DNA of 64,000 nucleotides, from NCBI RefSeq assembly GCF_011397635.1, contig NC_064770.1, positions 26,553,603 through 26,617,602 on the forward strand. The letters run 5' to 3'. Positions 10,834 to 21,700 of the stretch are shown here, piece by piece. This stretch comes from Epinephelus fuscoguttatus. Its lineage: Eukaryota > Chordata > Actinopteri > Perciformes > Serranidae. A program made the translations under genes and the position numbers. The notes beneath the pieces are model-generated. The model did not search any database. It saw only the letters and a program-made list of their open reading frames with translations, and was not told where the DNA came from. How positions within the stretch are numbered: position 1 is the first letter of the stretch; the number at the start of each line of letters is the position of its first letter.

Positions 10834-13658
10834 ATGGAAAACACGACCGACGACTACAGGATCCAGTCGTTTGACCTGGACACACAGATGTTGCTGAAAA
10901 CAGCCTTGAAAGGTTGGCATGTTACTGTCTTCTTAAGTCCGTGTGAATGATGTCAAACTCATTTTAGTTCATGGGTCACATACAGCCCAATTTGATCTCA
11001 GATGGGCCATCGCGCAATAACCTATAGGTACCATCAGCTCCAATATTTCCCCTTTTTTTGTGAGTAAAGAATTACAAGTACACTCTGTAGATGTCTTTAG
11101 AACTGAAGCTGCTGTTTGACAGTAAGTATTCATTGTCATATCAAAAAGATATACTCTTGTCAGGGTGGAAAACCCGGCACCTCTTAGTCTAGTCATCTAG
11201 TGGACTGGATTGGACCCTTTGGTGGGGCTGTATGTGTGACACCTCTGTCTCCTTTGTATTTAATGTTTCCTTTCTTTCAGATCCAAGTTCAGTGAACCTG
11301 GAGAAGGTGTCTAGCATCATCGTGGATCAGTCTCTAAAGGACCAGGTGTTCAGCAAAGAGGCTGGACGCATCTGCTACACCATTGTGCAGGTCCGTACTG
11401 TTCACAGTTTGATGTGCTGTTTGTCCACTCCACAGTAGTTGTCGTCCACGTTCTTTGTTCGAGACACTGAGCAGTATTGAGACCAAACGGCTTAAGAAAC
11501 CAGAGCAGGACTTAAACATCTGATTGAGTCTCTTTAACCAAATTCTTAATCCTCTTATCTTATTAATACCTAACTGGTAGTTCACACTCCAGCAACAGGA
11601 GGCTCTTAAGCCAGCTTACCTACACTGATATGCTTCCTGTCTTTTTGTCCGCACTCCACCTTCACTCTGTCCTCTCTCGGTCACCTCACGCAGGCCGAGG
11701 CGAAGCAGAACAACGGAAACGTGTTCAGGAGGAACTTGCTGAACCGCCTCCAGCAGGAGTTCAAGAACCGCGAGGAGACGAGGGGGCGTTCGCTGCAGGA
11801 GTGGGTGTGCTACGTCTCGTTCATCTGCAATGTCTTCGACTACCTCAAAGTAAGATGTTTCAGAAGTCATCATGTTATCATGTTGTAATCATGATTACAG
11901 AGCGGCATGTTTAAATAAGTCAGGATCAAAGCATCTGCAAAATGGCTTGGATGTATTTCCTTTTAGCTGTCACCTTCTGATGCCTTTGATGGAAAACACT
12001 ACAGGTACCTGTCTTGTTGCTGCAACGTCTTGCTTATATAGTGTGGTAACATGAGTGTTTAATATGTCAGTGGTGGGAAAATAAGCGTGGAAGGTGTGGC
12101 CGCAGTTCACTTTCACAGTGACTCAGGTTTCACCCTTGATAATGGCCATTGTCCTTTTGCACAGGTGACAATAAGTGCTCATTTTTCACTTGTGAGAAAG
12201 AGTAGTTTTAGTCAGGGACTTAAGTTACCTGAACTTTCACAACAGTCAGCTGTAAGCGCTCTCTGTGTTTATCTTGGCCTTTAGGTGAACAACATGCCGA
12301 TGGTGGCCCTGGTCCATCCTGTGTACGACTGTCTGATCAGGCTGGCCCAACCAGATGCTCTGATGAATGAGGAGGAGGTGAGACACACTGTGTTGTTGTT
12401 TCCCTTTTTGTTGTTTTATTAAACTCTTTTACAATATGTTATATCTGAGAACAAGTCCATATTTTTTCATATATTGTGGCTGCAATGGTTGCAATCTTTA
12501 CCAAAATTAAAAGACTGTTCTTACATTCAAAAGAACAATATTGACAGGGAAATTTTTCCCACTGAAAGTACTTAGGAGTTTCTGATTTCCCAGGCTGGAG
12601 CCTTGCTTTAGGGGCAATGGTAGCAATATTCCTCATGTCTTACATTACATGAGCGTGCACACACAGCGAGTTGCAGATCAGTGTGAGCTTCAGTGTAAGC
12701 CCTTCAAAATTAAAACACGTTGCCCAACTCTTCTCCAGCACACAATGCTTTATTCACAAACATTTTCGGCTATCTTGCCTTCATCGTGTCATGCCACCAT
12801 AGATACCAAGTGTACAAAACATCATCACCCTTTGCTTTGTTACAGTAACAGAACAATTTTTTTGTCAGGTGAATCAATTTGCACTTCTATTTGTGATGTA
12901 GACAGGTTAGTTGAACTTTTCATCCCATCATGCTTGATTTGCTTTGCTGTCTAACTAGACTAACTAGATCAAACAGACGCGCTCTCGTATTACCCCTACA
13001 CTAAGATCCCCTCATTGGCTCCATGATGAGTTCAGGATCCTGTTCAAAATTCTCATTGTTACTCACAGAGCATTACACAGTCAGGCTCCGTCTTATGTGG
13101 CTGAACTACTTCAGCCGTACTCTTCAGCTCGCTCTCTGCTGGAGACGGCAACCTGGCAACCATTACTGTTAAACTTTGCAAGTTACCATTAGCCCTGACA
13201 AAAAGATGACAAGAGAAATATGAATGACCATAAATGCAAAACATGTAATATTGCAACCATTTTTCCAGAATATTCTGTTGAAAATATCTTTGATTTTGAT
13301 TTATTATTAATGGGTAAAAAGATTAGACACCATTTTCAATACAATCAGTAATATAAATATTATTATTATTCCTTATAATATTGCCAAAAAGAAACCAACT
13401 CACTGACATGTCCTCCACATCCCACTGCAGGTGGACTGTCTGGTGCTGCAGCTTCACCGCATCGGGGAGCAGCTGGAGAAGGTGAACAGCCCGCGAATGG
13501 ACGAGCTGTTCTTCCTGCTGCGGGACGGCTTCCTGCTCCAGGAGGGCCTCACCTCCATGGCCCGTCTGCTGCTGCTGGAGATCCTGGAGTTCAGGGCCGG
13601 AGGTTGGATGCTCAGCAGCACCGCCCACAAGTACTACTACAGTGAAATCGCTGACTAG
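10834..13658 (+). CDS. mif4gd: MIF4G domain-containing protein (SLBP-interacting protein 1)
   Basis: Five coding exons (10834-10912, 11281-11390, 11694-11849, 12285-12377, 13431-13658) join in frame to 221 aa (human 222). The protein is essentially one MIF4G helical-repeat domain. In other vertebrates it bridges stem-loop binding protein on histone mRNA 3' ends to translation initiation factors. Recognisable blocks are YRIQSFDLDTQ, FSKEAGRICY, NLLNRLQQEF, SLQEWVCYVSFICN, VNNMPMVALVHPVYDCL, VDCLVLQLHRIGEQLEK, RMDELFFLLRDGFLL and the C-terminal AHKYYYSE. The ATG was chosen because the next residues match the human N-terminus after MGEP. The exon 1 donor (GTTGGC) is weak, but the junction LK|D is where the human protein continues. 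Exon 5 lies in unusually GC-rich sequence. Confidence 0.96.
12975..13165 (+). mobile_element. LINE RT C-terminal fragment (L2/CR1-type)
   Basis: Within mif4gd intron 4 the plus strand encodes FRILFKILIVTHRALHSQAP followed by SYVAELLQPYSSARSL. This matches the conserved fish LINE block LHWLPV..RI.FKIL...YKALHG.APSY..ELL. Only this short piece survives. Confidence 0.75.
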
Positions 13659-15262
13659 GATTGTCCCAAGGACACGGGTGCTGAGCAGCTGTTGTGCAGG
13701 TGCATTAGCCAACCTTCAGAGCACCTCGGATACCTCTGTGTAGTCACCAGGGTTTCCCCCAGGAAGCTGGTAAGTGGGAGCGGTGGCCGGCGCTGCCCTT
13801 AAAGCTTAAAATGATTTTTATTAAAGTGTATTAAGTTCTTCTGAAGTTAGTCGAGGCTCACTGTGGGAAACCCTGGGCACCACTGATTATAAAACCAGCA
13901 GTTTCATGAAGGACAGGACATCTTCCAGGAAAACAGAGGAGGGTTCTGTGACGACAGAGGTTCATAAACTGTAAAAAGACTTTTGATTTTGCTGGATTGT
14001 TCCCTGCGTTTGATAATATTCCCGAGACATGGTGCCGTGGATGTGGAATGTGCAATAGTTCACAAGGTGTTGAAGTGACGTTAACGAGGTTTAGCCACAT
14101 TCAGGTACACTTGGTTTTAGAGTTTGATATTTTTTATGTTTTGTTTTTTTTTATTAATCTTACAGGCATTCCTGTGTTGAGAAAACATTTCAAAGTCCAA
14201 CTTATTATCATTATTTTTAACAATCCAAAGGACTTGGAAGAGACATTCCAGTCAGATGCAAGCTGATTTGGTTGTTGCTTTACTTTTTATTGTTGTGTGA
14301 CCAAATTTAATAGAAAATCAAATAGTTTAATAACTTAGTTTAGTATCTTTTGCGTAGTATTGACATTTTACAAAAGGTTTGAAATGTAGTTCAGAGGAAT
14401 TTTCTGCCTAATTTGTCCTGTAGGATTCCTGTGTTACTGTTTTGTTATGTGTCGTTACATGAGGCCGTTTTGTCAGATGAAGCGTCGTGTCTTAATTCAG
14501 GGACCTTCTTTTATTTAATTTTATTTGTTGCAGCTCCACTTAAACATGGAAGACCAACCGATTGGCTGCAGTTCATATTAACACTGTGTTTCTGCAGATA
14601 AATGAGTCAGATGTTTAAAACATTTCTGGATTCACAAGTGTCATTTGTTAAACAACTCGTGCCAACACAACAACAGCATCACCCAGAACTTCTTGACAAA
14701 GCCTAAGCTCTTAATTTGATAAGTCGCCAGAGGACAGTGGCGGAAGAAGTGCTCGGATCATTCCCTTAAGTAAAGGCAGCAATACCACAGACAGTGTATA
14801 AATAGTTACTGAAACATCTTTTATTTGTTGATCATATTTTGTATTTTTAATCAGTAACTGAAGTCATCAAATGAATGTAGTGGAGTGAAACAGTACAATA
14901 CCCTTAAAATTAGTTGAGTAAATGTTCCGAGTTATCATCCAACACTGCTGGAGGAGCAGGTGTCTATCCTCCCTTCACATATGCGCAGGTCAGCCAGGAG
15001 TTTAAAGCTCATGGAGACGGTATTTTTCCTCTGAATTCAGCACCACCAGCACCAGCTACACCACAGCATGTAGCTGAGCTCAGTTTTTCGTTGGAGTCTG
15101 TTGTTACCTTTGTTGATGCTCAGTGACAGCTCAACCAGAGCTGTGCCTTGGATTCAGACAGACACAAGCATAGGAGACAAATGTCATGTGGTGAAAATGT
15201 TACATCTCTTTGACATTATTTTCAAAAGTTGTACCTGTAATTATATGTAAATAAGCAAAGTG

Positions 15263-15529
15263 TAAAGGGTAAGTCTGGTGTTTTTAAACCTGGAACATAT
15301 TTCTTGTGTCTAAGTGACTAACGGGAATAACGATTTTCAAATTGGTTCAGTATTGAGTGACAGTGATGATGCAAGCAGCGGTAAAACAGGCACAATAAAT
15401 TGTGTTTCACCACAATAAGATTACTGTTTATTTAGATGGAGTCTGGTGGGTTCGTTTCCATTCATCACTTTGACACAAAAGTATGTTAAAATAGAGTCCT
15501 GGTTAAAAAATACCAAACTTCCCCTTTAA
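15263..15529. mobile_element. Small foldback/MITE copy (267 bp)
   Basis: The left end AAAGGGTAAGTCTGGTGTTT and the reverse complement of the right end (TTAAAGGGGAAGTTTGGTAT) match for about 30 bp. The interior carries GTGTCTAAGTGACTAACGGG and TCAGTATTGAGTGACAG, wording shared with the larger elements at 25.7-26.5 and 27.5-29.1 kb. It is therefore a short member of the same family. Confidence 0.8.
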
Positions 15530-15926
15530 TATAAATTTGGCAGAGACATCACCCTCTGATCGGTTCAGAGAAAGAATCCTCAATATTAGCAAAGCATTTA
15601 ATTAAAAGGATTCAGGATATTTTGTATTATATTTCCCCAAAATCCTTTTTTCTAGTTGTGTTTTAACATTTTCGTACAAGCCTTGGTATTTATCGCCACC
15701 TTCAGACCAGGTAGATGAAACAAACTGAGGCTAAATAGGTTTGACGGTGTTTTAAATTGATCCTAAAGAGTTAAATTAGGTCTGACTGCTGTAGACACTC
15801 ACAGTCCCTTAAAGACAGGGCACAGTTCTGACTGCAATATCTGTTTATATATTTTATTACACTGTTGTGACATTTTTACATCACTCAGTTCCATTTTTTA
15901 TGGTTGGGTTGTACATTTGATGCAGA

Positions 15927-15944
15927 TTTATTTGTTCTAATAAA
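15927..15944. terminator. Back-to-back polyadenylation signals of convergent mif4gd and mrps7
   Basis: TTTATT at 15927-15932 is AATAAA on the minus strand. AATAAA on the plus strand follows at 15939-15944. The two hexamers point in opposite directions only 6 bp apart, between two convergent genes. Use by either gene is inferred. Confidence 0.5.
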
Positions 15945-16221
15945 TCTTGGAAGTTTTTCCTTAACTCAGCTTTATGTGTTTTACTGTGTGTTCAATCAAG
16001 CACGACTGTACATTGTACACAATATTTCTCAATACAAAAAAGTGACTTCACATTTCAGTTGTCCCACAGCACTTTTTACAGTGTGCTCCTTCCACCAAAG
16101 GAAAATTGTGGCGTTCATGATTTACAGAAGCGCTTACAGAATCCTCTGTGACCCTCTGCGGCCAACACGTCTGTCCAGTCTTTGAAACGTTTGAGTTTCA
16201 GTCCTCCTGCGCGGTGTCTTT

Positions 16222-18486
16222 CTACCACCAACGGTAGTGAGCGTAGGCTCTGTTGGCTTCGGCCATCTTGTGCAGCTCAAACTTCTTCTTGATAACGTTG
16301 CCCTCCATCTCAGATGCTGCCAGCAGTTCCTGGGAGAGTTTTTCATACATGTGCATGCGTCGATGTCTGTTCTCTCTGCACTCTGTGATCATCCATTTCA
16401 TGACGAGGAAGCGACGTCTTTTTTCCGTAAGAGGGATGGGCACCTGGGTGGAGATGAGGACCAAACAGAATTCAATATAAGTTTATTTTTTGTTGGCACA
16501 AGCTCTACAATGCGCTGATGTGCCTCATCACTCACCTGGTAGTACTTTCCACCTTTCTGAATGCTGGCCAGCCCAACGACGGGCTTACAGTTCTCCAGAG
16601 CCTGGTGAAAAATGGCGTAGGGGTTACACTCGATCTCCTCCTTCTGTCCCTCTGGAGCTTTGTGGTATTTCTCCACCTGTTTCCTCTTTATGCTCTCCAG
16701 GGTCTGGACGCACAGAGACAAATTATGATAACTCATATCCTATTAGACCAACAACAACTTTGAGTCAGTGTTTCCTCTTTTACCTGTGCCATGATCTCTT
16801 TGGCCAAAACCTTGTTTCCATCTGTCATAATCATGTTGATGAATTTACTGAAAGACAAAAATGATCACTTGACATGAGCTCTCAGATGCACAGCTGTGAC
16901 TTAACACCTTCCCACAGCGATGTCTCTGTTGTACCTGATGACTGGATCATTGAAAACCGAGCTGCTGACTGAATTGGTCGCCGCCTTGATGGGCCTGAGC
17001 GCTTTGAGCTCCCGCTGCTCCTTCTCCTCAGCACTCAGCTCTGCCTCAGGTGTGGTATAAGCTTCCTTCCTGACCTCTGGCTCAAGGTAGTATGGGTTGT
17101 ATCTGCTCCACCTCACCAGGAACACGCTGCGAACAAAGGACACATGAGAGAGCAGAGTTGCACAGATTAGTTTGTTTGTGTGTGTGTGTGTGTGTGTGTG
17201 AGGGCAGAAGATCCATTTCAAAATCAGCACTTGTGTGAATGAGAGCTGAAACAATTAATCGATTAGTTCATCTAGAGATAAGGAATCAGCAACAATTAAG
17301 TGGTGATCATCACGTGCCAAAAATTCACCGACTGTAAACTGTCGTATTTGCAGTTTTATCATAGTAAATTCAATTTTTTTTTCCCGGGTCTGGACTATTG
17401 CTGACAGACAAAAGTAAATTGCAGCACATAATTAATTTAATTCTGTCTAGTAGATATATAAATTTATAATCAATAAAATAAAAAAATATTCCAAGCTTCA
17501 TACATGGTTTTATATCCCTGGAAATTGAAAAACGTATTGTGTGATCATACATTGCTTAAGATTCACTGGCTGTTAACTATCAAATTTGGATTTTTTTTTT
17601 TTTTAATTATAGTGACATAAATTTCTGTCAGGTCTGGACTGTTACCATCAGACAGAAAAGGCAATTTCAGACTGGACTCCAGGAAAATTTGATGAGCATT
17701 TCTACTATTTTAGAAACCAAATAATTGAAAAACTGATCGAGAAAATATTCAGGTGGTTAATTGTTTAAAAAAAAAAAAAAAAAAAAAATCGTTAGATGCA
17801 GCCCCAAATTATTTATTTATTAAATTTAATTATTTTAACTGTATTGTCAATCAAATAAGGAGTCAAATAAAAAGTTTCCAACCTTTTTATTTTATTTTAT
17901 TTTATTTTATTTATTTATCCATTTATTTATTCAATTTTGCGTGTGTTTAGGACTGGTAAAATGATTAGTCGACCAACAGAATAATTATTGGTTATTAACT
18001 ATTCAAATGAATTTGCTGCTGTTCTCAAGTTTAATATAATTGAACATTTAATAACTTTAGGTTTATTTTATTGCTAAAAAACATTTCATAGATTAAACAA
18101 CTAAAAAAAAGTAGTTGACATAAATCGACGATGGAAAATAATTGTAGCCACATTGAAGACACTCTGAGAGGACGGAAGTGTCACTTTTAGACAATTTTTA
18201 GATTAAATTATTAATTAAGTGATTAATAAAGCTTGACTTTAATGACATTAGCGGATCAGTAATGAAGATAATAGTTTAATTGCAAATATTTAACATTAGA
18301 GCTAGCTCGCGATGCAACCACGTAATTTACCTTATTGTTTTAATTCTCAGTTGCAGGAAAAATACGTTAACAGCGCACTAACATTCAATAAACAGTTAAC
18401 AACACATGTTAAATGTCTGTATCTTTATAAAACGATAATTACCTTGGTGTCCAAGGTTTTAGTAATCCTGAGATGGAGGCAGCCAT
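16222..18486 (-). CDS. mrps7: Mitochondrial small ribosomal subunit protein uS7m
   Basis: Five coding exons on the minus strand (18486-18443, 17126-16935, 16847-16784, 16703-16536, 16443-16222) join in frame to 229 aa (human 242). The protein is the mitochondrial version of ribosomal S7, an early 3'-domain 16S/12S rRNA binder in the small subunit. Exon 1 encodes [15 protein letters not shown], the start of a mitochondrial targeting peptide. It is followed by [93 protein letters not shown] and the C-terminal [16 protein letters not shown], all matching MRPS7. Splice phases agree at every junction. It shares a compact promoter with gga3. Confidence 0.97.
17238..17806. mobile_element. Degenerate hAT-like MITE
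   Basis: The left end GAGCTGAAACAATTAATCGA and the right end, whose reverse complement reads GGGGCTGCATCTAACGA, resemble the GGGCTGCAACTAA terminus of the clean copy at 41176-41501. The inside repeats TCAGGTCTGGACTGTTACCA-like wording twice, pointing to internal duplication or two nested copies. It lies in mrps7 intron 1. Confidence 0.6.
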
Positions 18487-18723
18487 CTTGAAAATGTGAG
18501 TGTCAGTTAGGACCCCAGCTTAGTACCTCCTGCAGGTGCCTTCGCAAAAATCACAAAAAACGAATTCAAAATCAGTTTCATTCTGCTGATTTTTAATTCA
18601 ACACCGAGGCCTAATTTTATATTAGTTTATTTCTAAAATGGTAGATAGATTTTTAATAATTCCGATCAATAATTTTGGACTCTCGCGCACACGCTGGTGA
18701 CATCACGCGATGTTTATAGTGCT
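18487..18723. promoter_or_regulatory. Bidirectional promoter, mrps7 / gga3
   Basis: Only 237 bp separate the two divergent ATGs. The gga3-proximal half has CpG-rich wording with CTCGCGCACACG and GGTGACATCACGCG; TGACATCA resembles a CRE/ATF site. Both first exons start coding directly, so both 5'UTRs must lie here. Human MRPS7 and GGA3 are also head-to-head, which supports a conserved shared promoter. Confidence 0.75.
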
Positions 18724-21700
18724 ATGGCGTACCAGGAAGGGGAGTCGCTTGAATCTTGGCTCAGTGAGTGATTAATCCCGTTTTATGAATTAACTAATGT
18801 GGCTAATTAGCTAGATACATTGCTGCGGGTGATAGGGCGGTAAATCCGTTAGTACGGAAGCTGTTAGCCCGCTGATAGCCGCTTTGCAGCTGCTACAGGG
18901 GGCTAACAGAGGGTCCTGGCTGACAGGCGACTGTGTGCATCATTAGCAGGATGGGTGGAGAGCTTTATTAAACCCTGTCTGGCTCACATTTGCCACTGAC
19001 AGCTCTGTGATTGTTCAGAGAAGCTGTGCAGATAGTTGTTCCTCAGTAAGGTTTAATACTTGCAGCTGTTGGGCAGAAAACAGATTGGTCTGAATGATGA
19101 ATGAGCAGTACTGCTGACACAATGAACACCACATCAGCAATTACAAAGTGGAAGAAGGATAACAATTGCTGCTTTGTTATGTTGATCACAAGACTCACAG
19201 GGAGCCATGCTCCCAGTAGGATGTGGTGTGTATACTGATGTACATAATGCCTTTCTTGGACAGATAAAGCCACCCATCCTACAAACAGACAGGAGGACTG
19301 GGAGTACATCATAGGCTTCTGTGATCAGGTCAACAAGGAGCTAGAAGGGTACGTCTGTCATATATTTGCAACCCCCTCTTTTTAAAAATCATTATCATTA
19401 TCTCATCTTGTATTTCTTCTTGCAGTCCTCAGATCGCTGTGACTCTGCTCGTCCACAAAATCCACTCGCCACAAGAATGGGAGGCTCTCCAGGCTCTGAC
19501 AGTAAGGAATGACTCATCTAAATGTCACCAAGCTCCCCTTTCCTCTTTACTTTGACTTCATCTTAACGACTTTGTGTGCAGGTATTGGAGGCGTGCATGA
19601 AGAACTGCGGGAGAAGGTTTCATAATGAAGTTGGAAAATACAGATTTTTGAATGAGCTGATTAAAGTCGTGTCTCCAAAGGTGAGCAGCCTCAAAAAGAC
19701 TTTATTCATGCACTCAACAGATATATTTTTCTCAATATTTGGTCACAGATTTGTTAAAATCAGTGTTAGTGAGCGGCATCCACCTGCCAGGTGCTGCATA
19801 TCAAGATGCTGATTGAACAGCGTCATTACTACACAGGTGTGTCTTTGGCTGCTCACAATAAAAGGCCACTCTGAAATGTGCAGCTTGATCACACAATACA
19901 GTGACACAGATGTCGTGAGATTTTAAGGAAGTGTGCATGCTGATGGCAGGAATGTCCACCAGAGCTGTTCCCCATGAACTGAATTATCATTTCCCTAAAA
20001 ATCTGTTTGCACAGCTGATGAATTGCTGCACAAACCATCAGAAACCAGCACAGAGAAACATATCTATGTACTTATCTTCCTCACCAGGGTTTTGACCTGA
20101 CAGCATTTTGTTATCATAACTGACTTGTGCAGTTGCTAAGTCGGTTGGATGTAATATGAAATTCAGGGAAACAACATTGGAGACATCTTATGGTAGTGAT
20201 GAACATTCAGGTCAGGGGCAACAGCTCTGGTGGGTGCAGTCAGCATGCCAATAGCACGCTCTGTCAAAACATGGCATTGTGTTGTGTGATCAAACTGCAC
20301 ATTTTAGCGTGGCCCTTTAATTGTGACCATCCCAAGGCACACCTGTGTGGTAATGCTGCTGTCAGGTGGATGGATTATCTTGGAAAAGAAGTGCTCACTA
20401 ACAAGAATTTAAACAAATTTGTGACCAAAACTTGAGACAATATGTCTATTGAGTGCATAAAAAGTCCAAAATCTTCAACTTAAACCTGTGAAAAATGGGA
20501 GCAAAAACAAAAGTGTTTACATTAAAAGTATGCAGACTGTGTGTCCTACCCATCCAGCTACTTTTAAGTCACCCTTTGTTTCCAGTACATGGGTGAGAGC
20601 GCACCTGAGAAGGTGAAGACGAAGATAGTTGAGATGCTGTACAGCTGGACGGTGGCTTTTCCAAATGAAACCAAGATCGGTGAAGCCTACCAGACGCTGA
20701 GACGACAAGGTGTGTAGAGATCACTCAGATGGCACAATTAACATAATGCGTTTGAAAAGACACCTTATTATAATGCTCACTCTCTCCACCAGGCCTTGTG
20801 ACACATGACCCGGAGTTACCTCTGGACCGGACTCTGATCCCCTCGCCTCCGACACGACCTAAACATCCAGTGTTTGACAATGAGGACATGGGCAAGGTGA
20901 GAGATGTGTTTTGTAAAACTCAAACAGGCTGATTACATGTGAAGTAACTCAGGAAAATAGGGAAAGACAACATGGCTCCTCTCTGAATGATTCATGTTTG
21001 GCTCTTGATTAAAGACATTCCCAAGAAATGAAGGGCAGCATCGCCAAAAGTTAAGCAGAATCATTTGTTCTAGGTTAAAACATGGGCTGTCCAATTATTA
21101 GTAAATGACAGTACAGCACACACAGTTGTACGTGTTTAAGTGTGTGTCTGTTTGTGTGTTTAGCTGCTTGCTGAGCTTCTCCGCAGTAAAAATCCAGAGG
21201 ACCTCCAGGAAGCCAACAGATTGATCAAAAACATGGTGAAAGAGGTAAGAGCTGTATCGAATATTTTCTTGCCCCACGAGGTACTACAGGGACTCATGAC
21301 TCATTAAGTCATTAAAGTAGTTTACAGTAACATTGTGTCTCGTTGTTTTGTCAGGATGAGGCTCGAGTGCAGAAGGTCACAAAGCGTATAAACACACTGG
21401 AGGAGGTGAACATCAATGTGAAGCTGCTGACGGAGATGCTGTCCCACTACAACAAAGACAGCTCCACTGAATCAGACAAGGATATCATTAAGGTGTGTAC
21501 CCATGCACAAACACACACACACACACACACATTTTAGATGGTAAACTGTAGCTGAGTCCAAATGTCTAACCTGTGAACCAATGACTGTACATGAAGATTT
21601 CCTCACACTGTACAAAAGTGAAGCCACAATATCCCGGATACAGCTGCTGCCATCTTGCTCTGGCGACGTCATTTGGAGCCAGAGTTTGTGCAGTAGCGAC

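Larger units (their letters stand above)
13659..15944 (+). other. mif4gd 3'UTR / downstream region
   Basis: No coding signal is seen here. The region holds a small foldback element at 15263-15529, listed separately. A plus-strand AATAAA at 15939-15944 could end a 2.3-kb 3'UTR; earlier AT-rich signals may also be used. The extent is inferred. Confidence 0.45.

Noticed and set aside
13323-13712. 129-codon minus-strand frame
   Set aside because: It is the shadow of mif4gd exon 5, whose plus frame matches the MIF4GD C-terminus.
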